Shown here: positions 38,609-47,939 of the stretch, piece after piece | Position numbering within the stretch: the stretch's first letter is position 1 | How the letters are laid out: every line of letters begins with the position of its first letter | Assembly (NCBI GenBank): GCA_016710075.1 | Contig: JADJLO010000011.1 | Coordinates: 124,001 to 188,000, forward strand | Length of the DNA stretch: 64,000 nt | Direction of reading: 5' to 3' | Source of the DNA: Acidobacteriota bacterium | GTDB lineage: Bacteria; Acidobacteriota; Blastocatellia; RBC074 | The notes under the pieces: generated by a model | What the model saw: only the letters and a program-made list of their open reading frames with translations | Database searches by the model: none | Told to the model about the DNA's origin: nothing | Made by a program: the position numbers and the translations under genes

Positions 38609-41125
38609 CTATTCAGTCGCAAATCGTTGTTGTTCCTGAGTGGAGAACTTTCTCAAAGCCCGCTGACGAGCCAGTGCCAAAATTATTTCAGGAGAAGCAA
38701 AAGACTCATACGGGTGGATAATCGCTGTCCCCCCATAATCTGCCGTCACAATCCATTGGCCGTTTGGACTAAATCCGGCTACCAGTACCATTTTGGAGTT
38801 GCCTTCTAACATTGTAAGTTGTCGCCCGGTTTCAGCCTCCCAAACAAAAGTTCGAGAAGTAGAAGCAAACTGATTATCCGCATTACTGCGGTCACCACTT
38901 GCAGAAACGACCCATTTGCTGTCTGGGCTGAAAGCAATGGAGCTTACTTTTGAAGGATGCCCGATAAACTTATGGACTTCGCGACCCGAAGCCCATTCAT
39001 GAATAAGAATTTCTTCTGGTTGGAATGGCAAACCACCTGCCGGCATCGCAAACAACTTACTATCAGGACTGGGAGCGATAATTTCTGACCCGCTATGTGG
39101 AGTAACGACTGCAATTTTGCGGCTTGAAGGAACTTCCCAGATAACTTTAGGAAACCCGCCGGAGCTAATTGTCATTACCTTGCTACTATCGGGACTAAAT
39201 ATCGGCTGGTTGTATCTCCCGTTTTCCAGCTTATCAAACTTGATTTGACTGACCTGATTCCCCGAATCAACTTCCCAAAGCCTTGGAGGGTCGTTAGTTT
39301 GATCATTGGTTAAAACCCATTTCCTATTAGGACTGAACGAAGCCCAGTCAATAGCTGGAGGCGGTGTTGAGTGCTTCGAAATTAGCCTGCCCGATGGCAC
39401 CTCCCAGATTCTCGTTCCGCCCTGCCAACCAACGCTGATAATTGCCTTACTATCCAACGTAAAGATGGCAGCCCTAAGGTCTTCATTGGATGAAGGGTCT
39501 TTAAGTTCAGCCATCTGGCGACCAGTGGATAACTCCCAAATCTGGGCATTGAAGTTAGTATCTTTTATCAACAACCATTTGTTATCAGGGCTAATTGAGA
39601 CAGAAGCGTCTTTTCCGTATATGTGGGCGCTGATTTGGGAAATCTGTTTCTGCGAAGCCCAGTCCCAAATAAGAATTGAATTATTGATGTCACCAGTGCC
39701 GACGATAATCAACAATTTGCCGTCAGGGCTGAAAAACGTGTCTTCGATAATGCCATCGGACCCATGAATTTTGATCACCTGGCGAGTAAGGGACGCGTCC
39801 CAAACTTGAGCCGCGCCATCACTGGTAACTGTGACAATTCGTTTGCCATCAGAGCTGAAGGCCGCGCTTTCAATGTTAGCTGGGTTATAGGATTCACTTT
39901 CAACCTGACTGGGAGCCATACTGAACTGATTCACCAGATCGCCTGTTTCCGCATTCCAAATTTTCGCGGATGCGTCTCCGCTTGCAGTGAGTATGTGCTT
40001 ACCATCAGTGCTAAAAACAATTGTCTTGATCTGATCCGCGTGCCCTTTGAGGTTGGTGATGCGCCGCCCGAAATCCGTTTCCCAAACCTGTGCGGTACCA
40101 TCCTCGTTGACTGTAGCAATTCGTTTGCTGTCCGGGCTGAACCTGGCAAAATTATCGTCACCGTTCACAGAATAAGAGTAAGAGCCGGAAAGTTCAGCAA
40201 TCTTACGCCCTGTTACTGAGTCCCAAATGATCGCTTGGCTTTCCCTGCCAAGTGTGAAGATGTGTTTGCCATCAGGGCTAAAATTGGCATTCGAGATATT
40301 TTTTGCAGGAGCTTTCAATTCCATCAATTGTTGGCCTGAAAGTGTGTCCCAAGTCTTTACTGGCCTACCCGATCCTGCAGTTACAACCCGTCTCCCATCC
40401 GCGCTGAAAGCAACTGTATCAAAGCTGCCATAAATTTCCCCAAACATAGATACACGGTTACCCGTGCCAATATCCCAGATCGTAACTGGGATATCATTTT
40501 GGATAGCGGCCAGAAATTTTCCATCGTCACTCAAAGCTCCAGCCTGAATATCTATGCTATTACTTTGGTCAGATGCGACTGCAAGCTTATGCTCAGAAAG
40601 GACTCGCCACGACTCCGTCTCCCAAATTTTCACCCCCCTTTGGGAAATCGTAAAGACCTGCTTTCCATCAGGGCTAAACATCCCCAAACGCGCCCGGTAA
40701 CTCCCCCTCTCGGCTACCATCAATCGCCCTGTTGAGATTTCCCAAATTCCTGTACGCGCCGTATCAACGGTAAGCAGCCATTTTCCGTCGGGGCTAAGCC
40801 TCGCCTTGGTGCCTAATGAATTGCAGAACTCACCTTTGCAGTAAGCCATTTCGGCCAGCAGGTGGGAACGTGGCAATGTTTTTCTCAATGCAGCTATGGC
40901 TTCATCAGTTTCCTTATATCGCGCTGCTCGTGCAGCAAGCTGAAAGCCCAATTCAGGATCAGTTTCTAAAACGCTGACAGCCTGTGCTGCCAATTCGCGT
41001 GATTTGTTTACGACTTTGGCATGTTTTACGGATAACAATATAAGCACAGTCGCCAGTGTTACCCCCAAGGCCGTTACAGCCAGTTTCAGAATGTTTCGCT
41101 TTGTAAAAGCAGCTAGCAAGTTCAT
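38609..41125 (-). CDS. Membrane-anchored WD40-repeat protein
   Basis: 838 residues. One N-terminal membrane helix (LAVTALGVTLATVLILLSV, ~15-33) is followed by SRELAAQAVSVLETDPELGF and LAARAARYKETDEAIAALRK, the linker typical of proteins where a NACHT/STAND ATPase or other effector precedes WD40 repeats; here no effector domain is present. The rest is a long WD40 array, each unit with FSPDGK...VWD-like pattern (ARLSPDGKWLLTVDTARTG, FARFSPDSKRIATVNEDGTA), about 14 blades. AAGGA at 41132-41136 fits ATG 41125 rather than ATG 41131. Base composition is visibly more AT-rich than both neighbours, and the gene lies between duplicated segments, indicating acquisition by insertion. Function unknown; a scaffold is likely. 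Confidence 0.85.
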   Translation of the reverse strand: MNLLAAFTKRNILKLAVTALGVTLATVLILLSVKHAKVVNKSRELAAQAVSVLETDPELGFQLAARAARYKETDEAIAALRKTLPRSHLLAEMAYCKGEFCNSLGTKARLSPDGKWLLTVDTARTGIWEISTGRLMVAERGSYRARLGMFSPDGKQVFTISQRGVKIWETESWRVLSEHKLAVASDQSNSIDIQAGALSDDGKFLAAIQNDIPVTIWDIGTGNRVSMFGEIYGSFDTVAFSADGRRVVTAGSGRPVKTWDTLSGQQLMELKAPAKNISNANFSPDGKHIFTLGRESQAIIWDSVTGRKIAELSGSYSYSVNGDDNFARFSPDSKRIATVNEDGTAQVWETDFGRRITNLKGHADQIKTIVFSTDGKHILTASGDASAKIWNAETGDLVNQFSMAPSQVESESYNPANIESAAFSSDGKRIVTVTSDGAAQVWDASLTRQVIKIHGSDGIIEDTFFSPDGKLLIIVGTGDINNSILIWDWASQKQISQISAHIYGKDASVSISPDNKWLLIKDTNFNAQIWELSTGRQMAELKDPSSNEDLRAAIFTLDSKAIISVGWQGGTRIWEVPSGRLISKHSTPPPAIDWASFSPNRKWVLTNDQTNDPPRLWEVDSGNQVSQIKFDKLENGRYNQPIFSPDSSKVMTISSGGFPKVIWEVPSSRKIAVVTPHSGSEIIAPSPDSKLFAMPAGGLPFQPEEILIHEWASGREVHKFIGHPSKVSSIAFSPDSKWVVSASGDRSNADNQFASTSRTFVWEAETGRQLTMLEGNSKMVLVAGFSPNGQWIVTADYGGTAIIHPYESFASPEIILALARQRALRKFSTQEQQRFATE

Positions 41126-41262
41126 TGTCATTCCTTTCCAGCAATTGCTTGATAACGCTATGTCCTGAAAATGGGTAGCTTGATAAAGTGTTTCGGTTCA
41201 TCGAATTAAAAGCTTTCGGCACCGTAAATTTTGGTCAGATGCCTTTGCCTTGCTCGAATAGT

Positions 41263-41460
41263 AGCGACCAGTTCACCGAGCTCGCCGGGTTCAAGGCGAT
41301 TATCGATCGATCATCCGCGCAAAATTTTCAGGATAACGCGCTCCCTGAATGTCGATCTGCGAAGTGGCCAGATCGATCTCGCTCAATTCCTCGGATGTCA
41401 ACTCCACATCGAGAGCCCCCAGATTCTCCTTCAGCCTGTGCAGCTTGGTAGTCCCCGGAA
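41263..41460. repeat. Right-hand flank duplication at the WD40 insertion
   Basis: 41263-41298 matches 38203-38238, inside the 3' part of the PQQ-like gene (AGCGACCAGTTCACCGA start, 4 mismatches), and 41297-41460 matches 38382-38545. The ~143 bases between these two blocks on the left (PQQ 3' end and hairpin) are deleted on the right. The right copy is thus a shortened duplicate of the original junction. Confidence 0.85.
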
Positions 41461-42295
41461 TCGGCACGATCCAGGGCTTCTGCGCCAGCACCCACGCCAG
41501 TGCCACCTGCGCCGGGGTCGCATTCTTCCGCTCCGCCACACGGCCGATCAAATCGACTATTGCCTGATTCGCCTTCCTGGCCTCGGGCGAGAAACGCGGA
41601 ACGACGTTGCGAAAATCGGTGCTGCTGAAAGTAGTGTTTTCGTCGATCTTTCCCGTCAGAAACCCCTTTCCCAAAGGGCTGAACGGAACGAAGCCGATGC
41701 CGAGCTCTTCGAGCAATGGCAGGATTTCCTTTTCGGGCTCCCTCCACCAGAGCGAATATTCGCTCTGGAGCGCCGCTACCGGCTGGACCGCATGCGCCCG
41801 GCGGATCGTATTAACCCCAGCTTCTGAAAGCCCGAAATGCCTCACCTTGCCCTCCTGAATCAGGTCACTGACCGCTCCCGCCACATCCTCTATCGGCACA
41901 TTCGGGTCGACCCGATGCTGATAAAACAGATCTATCGTCTCGATCCTGAGCCGTTTGAGCGAAGCGTCCGCGACCTCCCTGATATGTTCCGGCCTGCTGT
42001 CGAGTTCGCTCCATCGTCCCTCACCCGTCGATGCAGGTCTGAACCCGAATTTGGTCGCAACCACCACCTGGTCGCGTATCGGCGACAACGCTTCGCCAAC
42101 CAGCTCCTCGTTCGTAAACGGGCCATACACCTCCGCCGTATCGAAGAATGTCACCCCGCTATCCACTGCCGACCTGATGAGGGAGATCATCTCCTGCTTG
42201 TCTCCGGCCGGGCCAAAACCGAAACTCATCCCCATGCAGCCAAGCCCTAGGGCAGAGACCTCCAGCCCGCTTTTTCCAAGTTTGCGATTCTCCAT
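41300..42295 (-). CDS. Aldo/keto reductase
   Basis: 331-residue NADPH-dependent oxidoreductase with a TIM-barrel fold. The catalytic tetrad is complete: Asp52 and Tyr57 (TFFDTAEVYGPFTNEEL), Lys82 (VVVATKFGF) and His127 (IDLFYQHRVDP). GFVPFSPLGKGFLTGKI and IPIPGTTKLHRLKENLGAL fit the subfamily that includes YajO-/AKR13-like enzymes. AAGGAG precedes ATG 42295; the in-frame extension to 42370 lacks conservation. Substrate unknown. The 3' end of this gene is duplicated at 38382-38545. It is followed upstream (on the same strand) by a GH51 gene, but a 93-base gap makes an operon uncertain. Confidence 0.93.
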   Translation of the reverse strand: MENRKLGKSGLEVSALGLGCMGMSFGFGPAGDKQEMISLIRSAVDSGVTFFDTAEVYGPFTNEELVGEALSPIRDQVVVATKFGFRPASTGEGRWSELDSRPEHIREVADASLKRLRIETIDLFYQHRVDPNVPIEDVAGAVSDLIQEGKVRHFGLSEAGVNTIRRAHAVQPVAALQSEYSLWWREPEKEILPLLEELGIGFVPFSPLGKGFLTGKIDENTTFSSTDFRNVVPRFSPEARKANQAIVDLIGRVAERKNATPAQVALAWVLAQKPWIVPIPGTTKLHRLKENLGALDVELTSEELSEIDLATSQIDIQGARYPENFARMIDR

Positions 42296-42387
42296 TGATG
42301 CTCCTTCTTGATAATCGTCGATGTTGTTTAAAAGCCCGAGGCACGTCCTCGAGCGTCGATTGAAATACATTTATCCGAATCCACCGC

Positions 42388-43947
42388 CTATTTCAGCCGC
42401 AACCGCAGAATCGTCAGCGAATGGGCAGGAAAGGTATAACTGAACCCATTGTTCGAGAGCGAGGCCGAAATGGTCCGCGTCACTGGTCTGACTTTCTTGT
42501 CGTCGCCGAAAGTGTGCGTCGCCTTCAAATCAGGGTGATTCATCTCCCAGACGCCGACCTCGCCCAGCAACTCTCCTTCCTGATTGTCGATCCTCGTGGC
42601 AATATCCTTGTCCTTGCTGCGGTTCAGGACATTGACGTAGATAGTCTTTCCGGCCGCATTGTATGTCGTCGAAACGTCCAGGTAGCGCAGCGCGGGGCGA
42701 TTGCCGACTTTGTAGGTAGGGGCGGAGACGAACACGTCCAGCGACTGGTTGCCGCGCTGCCTGGAGAATTCCACCAGCGGGAAATAGATCGGCTGCAGGA
42801 AGAGCCCCTGTTTATTGGTCATGATTGGAGCGATTACATTGACCATTTGGGCCAGGTTTGCCATCTTGACGACATCGGCGCGGCGGAAGAAGGAATTGAA
42901 GAACATTCCCATGGCCAGCGCGTCCTCGAAGTTGTATACCTCCTCGAGCTTTTCGCGATTGAACGCGCGATACCAGACATTCCATTCGTCGTAGGCGATA
43001 AAAATCGGCCTCGGATTCGGCTGGCCCGATTGAGCCTGCTTGATCAGGCCGGCCGTGACATCGATGTAGTTGTCGATGGTCTGCGACCAGGCCAGGAACT
43101 TTTCCAGATCGTTGTCACGATTATTGATGTAGGTGTGGAGAGCTATGTAATCGATCTGATTTCTCAGGGTGTTGAGGACGGTGCTGTTCCAATGGATCCA
43201 GTCGGCATTGGATCCGTAATTGCTCGATCCGCTGGCGATCAGTTTGATGTTTGGATCCACCGATCGCATGGCCTTGGCCGCTTCGAGCGCGAATTTCGAA
43301 TAATCCTCGGCATTTTTGTGACCGAGCTGCCATGGGCCGTCGATCTCGTTGCCGAGCGCCCAGTATTTGACATTCCAGGGTTGCTCGCGGCCGTTTCTGC
43401 GTCGCTGATCGGCCCAGTAGGTGTGGCGCGATTCATTGCAATATTCGACCCAGTGACGCGCGTCATCGATGGTTCCCAGGCCGAGATTGATGCAGATGTA
43501 AGGCTCGGTGCCCGCCATTTCGCAATACTTCAGAAACTCATCGGTTCCAAAGCGATTGCTTTCCAGGTCGTTCCAGGCGAGTTCCGGGCGCACGGGGCGC
43601 TGGTCCTTCGGGCCAATGCCGTCCTTCCAATTGTACCCTGAAGCGAAATTGCCGCCCGGCCAGCGCAGGATCGAGACATTCAATTGCCTGACAACCTGGA
43701 GCACATCCTGGCGATAGCCGTCCTTGTCCGAGAGAGGGCTGCCTTCCTCGTAGATGCCGCCGTAAATCATTCGCCCAAGATGCTCGGCAAAGTTGCCGAA
43801 GAGGTTCGGATGAACTTCTCCGATGGTGCGGTCTATGTCGATCTTGATGCGGGCTTGCGGCGTTTGGCTTTCAGTTGCAGGCACTGCGCCGAGCAGCAGG
43901 CAGGCGGCGATGATTACGGCCAACAATCGAGTCATCGATTTTCGCAT
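42388..43947 (-). CDS. Alpha-L-arabinofuranosidase, glycoside hydrolase family 51
   Basis: 519-residue exported retaining glycosidase that removes arabinofuranosyl residues from plant arabinans and arabinoxylans. Signal peptide MRKSMTRLLAVIIAACLLLG. The GH51 barrel starts with DRTIGEVHPNLFGNFAEHLG and RWPGGNFASGYNWKDGIGP. The acid/base is Glu201 in YWALGNEIDGPW, the nucleophile Glu321 in AYDEWNVWYR. A C-terminal beta-sandwich ends SFTFPAHSLTILRL-like (FSYTFPAHSLTILRLRLK). GGAGGAAG precedes ATG 43947; the open frame to 43989 is not used. Indicates degradation of plant cell-wall sugars. Confidence 0.94.
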   Translation of the reverse strand: MRKSMTRLLAVIIAACLLLGAVPATESQTPQARIKIDIDRTIGEVHPNLFGNFAEHLGRMIYGGIYEEGSPLSDKDGYRQDVLQVVRQLNVSILRWPGGNFASGYNWKDGIGPKDQRPVRPELAWNDLESNRFGTDEFLKYCEMAGTEPYICINLGLGTIDDARHWVEYCNESRHTYWADQRRRNGREQPWNVKYWALGNEIDGPWQLGHKNAEDYSKFALEAAKAMRSVDPNIKLIASGSSNYGSNADWIHWNSTVLNTLRNQIDYIALHTYINNRDNDLEKFLAWSQTIDNYIDVTAGLIKQAQSGQPNPRPIFIAYDEWNVWYRAFNREKLEEVYNFEDALAMGMFFNSFFRRADVVKMANLAQMVNVIAPIMTNKQGLFLQPIYFPLVEFSRQRGNQSLDVFVSAPTYKVGNRPALRYLDVSTTYNAAGKTIYVNVLNRSKDKDIATRIDNQEGELLGEVGVWEMNHPDLKATHTFGDDKKVRPVTRTISASLSNNGFSYTFPAHSLTILRLRLK

Positions 43948-44005
43948 GAAGCTTCCTCCAGGGCTCATTGAGCAAGATCCGATAACCATCGGCTGAACGC
44001 ACCGT

Positions 44006-45731
44006 CTAGTTGCTTCTTATCTGTATATTCCCGACCTTCCCGCATGGCTGAAGTTCGATTGGATTATTCGCTGTTTCAGCCGCGCGGCGCAGTCGGAGCC
44101 TTGCGGCTGGATCTGTCGGGTGAAAGGCCGCTTGAGAATCTACACTGGTCGCTGGAACAGCCAGGAGTAGGTATTTCCCCGGAGCTATGTTTCGGAATTT
44201 GAAATTTCCTCCAACTCCGCCAACTCCACTAGATGTTTCGGCATATCTCAGGACTTCATCGGCCAGCTCACGTTCAGCGGGAACAAGGTGGACGCGCCAG
44301 GTTTCGGTGACCTGATCACCTCCGGCTTTGACCACCTGGCCGTCGACGGAGGCGGCGCCTTCCGAAACGGCTACTACGATATCGGTCAGTTTCTCGCCGG
44401 CCTTGAGGGTGATTCCGTTGCGGCTGAGTTCATACATGGCCGGTGGGTTCTTCTGTGGGGCGGCGGTGTTTCTGGCCGCGGTTTTGACCGGGGCCGCGAT
44501 CGAGCGGATGAAGTAGCGCTCATCGAGCATGACTGCTCCGAGCTGATACTTTCCGGCGGAGAGGCTCCTGAACGAAATAGCGCCGGATGGGTTGGGAACC
44601 GAAGTGGGCTGGCTCGTGGGAGACGACTGATTGATCGGCCTGAGCGAAAAGACCTGTTCGTCTAGCGAGGCCGGCCGAGTCGCGTTGCATTTGATAGGCG
44701 TTTCGATCTGAACACTTGCTCGAATGGCGGCCATGGGCTTGAGATTCAGAACAAGGCCGGTAACATCGGCTCCGCTGACGGTGACTTTGACGGGGGCGGC
44801 GGAGAAAGAGTCTTCCGGCGAGCCTCCCTGGGCTGAAAGCTCGTATTCGCCATCGGCGACTCCCTGGATAGAGAATTCCTGCTGGCCGTCCGCCGAGGCC
44901 GGCCCGGCCCGGGCCTCCGCGTGGAGCGACGAAGGCAGTGTTGACTACCTGACCCGATGGCTTGTCGGTGAGCGTGACGACAGTGAAGCCCGGTTCGGAG
45001 CCCGCGACCACACCGCTGATCGAGGAGCCCTTGATCGGGCGATATTGGATATCGATGCCGCCGCTTTCGACTCCGCAGTTGACCGCCACTTCGGCTGCCA
45101 TGCCGCGGCTGCCAGAGGGGTGATAGACGGGAGCGTTCCCGGCATATGGGTTCAGCGGCCTGCCGGGGAACTGTGCGCCGAACTGGGCTGCGAACTGGCT
45201 TGCGAACTGGCCGGCGGAGCCGGACGTGGGATTGGCGGAGACCAGGTAATTGCCGGCGCCGAGGCCGTATATTCGATAAACGCCACGGTCGTCCGTCTGC
45301 GCCTCGCCGCTTCCCGCGCCGGCGGATAACTCCACCCTTGATCAGGCGAATCGTGACCGTGTCGCCGATCCGGTAATAGGTTGGAGCGGGTGGGTCAGTC
45401 TGGTTAGCGAGGCCTTCTGAGGGCAGCAGGGAAGCGCTTTCAGGGACATAGCCCGGAGAGTTGGCCGTGACGATATAGGCCGCAGCCGGCAGGCCGTCTG
45501 CCTTGAAATTGCCTTCGCCATCGCTAGTTAGATTTCGGGTGCTGCTGCCGCGGTCACGCCCGCTTGCGGCTGATACGGTGACGCTGGCGAATGGCACCGG
45601 CCCGTCTTCGCACATCACACGGCCTGTGATAACTCCATACTTCGAAGAGGGATTTGCGGTCTGGGCATTGGTTGTGGCCAGCAAGCCCAAAGCGCAAATC
45701 ATAGTCACTGCCGTCTGATGAAAATCTTCAT
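44006..45731 (-). CDS. Carboxypeptidase-regulatory-like domain protein (multiple frame breaks)
   Basis: Secreted protein built from Ig-like carboxypeptidase-regulatory repeats. Pieces in order on the minus strand: signal peptide MKIFI...TMICALGLLATTNAQ (frame change near 45715), SKYGVITGRVMCEDGPVPFA, then at about 45325 a change to SGEAQTDDRGVYRIYGLGAG, then at about 44905 to QQEFSIQGV and on to MAAIRASVQIETPIKCNATR and the end at GKVGNIQIRSN. Comparison with the neighbour at 45741 suggests that a stretch of ~30 residues between IRLIKGG and SGEAQTDDRG is missing, so a real deletion may exist beside simple errors. Its ATG lies 9 bases after the stop of the neighbour, indicating coupling. About 575 codons; possibly a pseudogene. 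Confidence 0.65.
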
Positions 45732-45740
45732 GGTGGTCGA

Positions 45741-47537
45741 TTAGCCTGGTCCCTTGCGGGCGGCGTGGGTTCCCCTGGGAGGTTGAGCGGAAAGATCCGC
45801 CACATTGAGCGGCAGGATGACATTCTGGACCGCGCCGCTTGCCAGCGTCACGGTCTGAGGAGTAGTCGCATTCCGGCCCGCGCCGGGCACCTGCAGACGA
45901 ATTTCGTAAGTGCCCGCCACCAGTTGGTCGAACTGGAATCGCCCGCTTTGATCCACCGGGACGTTTCGAGCGCCGCGGTCATTGATCCCCTCGCCGGCAT
46001 CGGTGCGGCGGGCTGTGACCGACAGGCGCATCTGCGGCGGCAGCGTGCCTCCGTCGATTCTCACCATTCCGCGCAGGGTGGCGTTGCCGTATGTGGCGAT
46101 CAGCCGGACTCGGCCGACCTGTTCGCCGGGGCCGACCTGCAATCCTGCCTGAACATCGGCCCCGTCACGTTCGATCCTAAGCAGCGTCAGCCCTGACGGG
46201 CCTCCGCGGGCGTTGCGATCGACCAGAGTCAGCGTGACCAGACCGGGCGAAAGCCCCGAGAGCTTGAACGCTCCATTCGGTCCCGGCTGGGCCGTGATGG
46301 TTCCTCCTGCGCCGGCTCCACCCCCGCCACCCCCACCACCCCCGCGGGCGGCCTGGCCGTCCGGGCGCGAGGCGGCGCGGATGACCATATTGGGCAGATT
46401 GGCCTGGACCCTGGGGTCCGCTGGATTATCGAAGACCACCGAGCCGATGATGGTCGCTCCGCGTTTGAGTCTGATCTCGATGCCGGTGGCATCCGAGGAA
46501 GCCAGATCCACGGGCACCGGGTCCGAATAATACTCCGAGCTGCCGGAACGGTCCCTGACGGCATAGACTGTGAACTTGCCCGCGGTCAGTCCCTCGATGC
46601 GGAACTCGCCCGATTCGTTCGACGAAGAATCGGTGGCCTGTTCGATCACCTGCTGCTGGGGCTGGCGGTTGTTTGGCTGATTGGGCCGGTTGTTTCGCGG
46701 AGCTGCCGTCTTGGTATGGCCGATCAGGACACCGGGGATGGGGCTGCCGGTGTCGGCATCAATGACTCGGCCCTCGATCGCATAAGTGTTGCGGGAAGCG
46801 ATGTTGATATCGATCCCGGTCAGTTCCTGGCCTTCATCGAGGGCAAGGATCTGAGCCCCCTCGGGGTCAGTGGCATCAGGGTAGAAAGTCCGCTGCCACA
46901 TGCTGGATGCGTTGCCGGGGCCGCGCCCGTCGCCGCGCCCGACACTGAGCTGGTATCTTCCGCCCGGCAGGCCATAGATCCGATAGATTCCGCGGTCGTC
47001 CGTGCGCGAATTCATTGCCGAGCCGGGCAGGCGCATCTGCCTGGGCTTTCCGGTATCGTCAACAGGAATGAGCGTCACCGGTTCGCCGATGAGCGGGCGA
47101 GTCCCGTTGCCCGTCACCTTGCCCGTGATCACACTGCCCTTTGCCAGGGTCATATCGACGCTTCTGACAGCCTGGCCTTCGCCGACCTGAATTGTCTGGG
47201 CCGAACCCGAAAGGATGTATCCGGGGGCCGAGACGCTTATACGGTAAGAGCCGGCAATCAGATTGCCGATCTGGTATCTGCCCTCAGCATCGGTCAGGGC
47301 CTGGCCTGCCGGAGGTTGCGGAGGACCACCCGGCCGGCTGGCCTGGCCCGGCTGACCGGCCACTCCCATCAATGAGACCACCGCACCGGGGAATCCGTTG
47401 CCGCCGATCTTGATCTGACCGGAAAGACTTGCAGTGCCAGTTTGCAGAGGTGACTGCATCGATGTTTGTGAAACCGCAGCCGTCATCACTGAGAGCATAA
47501 GCGCCATCAACAACAGAATTTTATTGAATTTAGGCAT
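45741..47537 (-). CDS. Secreted carboxypeptidase-regulatory-like (Ig-fold repeat) protein
   Basis: 598 residues. Signal peptide MPKFNKILLLMALMLSVMTA. A series of carboxypeptidase-regulatory-like beta-sandwich domains follows, each with the pattern G-x-V/I-x-G ... DAEGRYxIGNL ... Y-x-L/I-x-V-x-A-PGY: QALTDAEGRYQIGNLIAGSY, NSRTDDRGIYRIYGLPGGRY, SSNESGEFRIEGLTAGKFTV, NGAFKLSGLSPGLVTLTL and DQSGRFQFDQLVAGTYEIRL. A low-complexity glycine run (nine G with alanines) separates two of them. No catalytic domain. ATG 47537 starts the signal peptide; the frame upstream to 47681 is repeat sequence. Likely an envelope-associated protein cotranscribed with the gene that follows. Confidence 0.8.
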   Translation of the reverse strand: MPKFNKILLLMALMLSVMTAAVSQTSMQSPLQTGTASLSGQIKIGGNGFPGAVVSLMGVAGQPGQASRPGGPPQPPAGQALTDAEGRYQIGNLIAGSYRISVSAPGYILSGSAQTIQVGEGQAVRSVDMTLAKGSVITGKVTGNGTRPLIGEPVTLIPVDDTGKPRQMRLPGSAMNSRTDDRGIYRIYGLPGGRYQLSVGRGDGRGPGNASSMWQRTFYPDATDPEGAQILALDEGQELTGIDINIASRNTYAIEGRVIDADTGSPIPGVLIGHTKTAAPRNNRPNQPNNRQPQQQVIEQATDSSSNESGEFRIEGLTAGKFTVYAVRDRSGSSEYYSDPVPVDLASSDATGIEIRLKRGATIIGSVVFDNPADPRVQANLPNMVIRAASRPDGQAARGGGGGGGGGAGAGGTITAQPGPNGAFKLSGLSPGLVTLTLVDRNARGGPSGLTLLRIERDGADVQAGLQVGPGEQVGRVRLIATYGNATLRGMVRIDGGTLPPQMRLSVTARRTDAGEGINDRGARNVPVDQSGRFQFDQLVAGTYEIRLQVPGAGRNATTPQTVTLASGAVQNVILPLNVADLSAQPPRGTHAARKGPG

Positions 47538-47586
47538 AATGGATCTCGCAGGTTCAGAGTACACATTATAGTCTCTGTTTCCAATC

Positions 47587-47676
47587 TCCGTTGCGGAAAG
47601 TTTAAAGCATGAACCGATGATACGTGGATGAGCTCCGTCATTGAAAACAGGCGGACGGAGCGCACTCCATGGAGGT
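47587..47676 (-). repeat. Right copy of the inverted repeat bracketing 36.4-47.6 kb
   Basis: Minus-strand copy of the blocks at 36343-36427 (TTGCGGAAAGTTTAAAGCAT, GAACCGATGATACGTGGAT, TCATTGAAAACAGGCGGAC, ACTCCATGGAG). It has an extra ACGGAGCTC-type insertion relative to the left copy. It lies just upstream of the carboxypeptidase-regulatory gene start. Confidence 0.75.
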
Positions 47677-47797
47677 CGCAAATTTGAGGCGATTTATTTT
47701 TTCAGGTGCCGGTGCATCTCAAAATATTTTCATGTATAAGAATCTGTTTTTATCATAATTTGTTAGACTGTTTTGCATCTTAAAGTTCTAAATTATT

Positions 47798-47815
47798 CCG
47801 GCATATTAGTTGCGT
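47798..47815 (+). promoter_or_regulatory. Sigma-54-like promoter upstream of fecR-type gene
   Basis: CCGGCATATTAGTTGCGT has GG at 47800-47801 and GC at 47812-47813 with exactly 10 bases between, with GGCA and TTGC elements in the right places (-24/-12). It is in an AT-rich gap (47690-47939) and about 125 bases before the FecR gene. The third gene product of this cluster is a sigma-54 activator. Confidence 0.5.
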
Positions 47816-47939
47816 TATTAAAGATTGAGAGTGTAAGCAGAGATAATCGCATCAAATAGTGAGGCGGAAACCGACACTTTACTGAATCCAGAGTCGATGC
47901 AATATGGCGAGAATGAACAAAATTCATCAGAGGTAGTCG

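Noticed and set aside
42421..43641. 406-codon plus-strand open frame
   Set aside because: Fully antisense to the GH51 gene, which has complete catalytic motifs; the antisense frame has no family-like segments.
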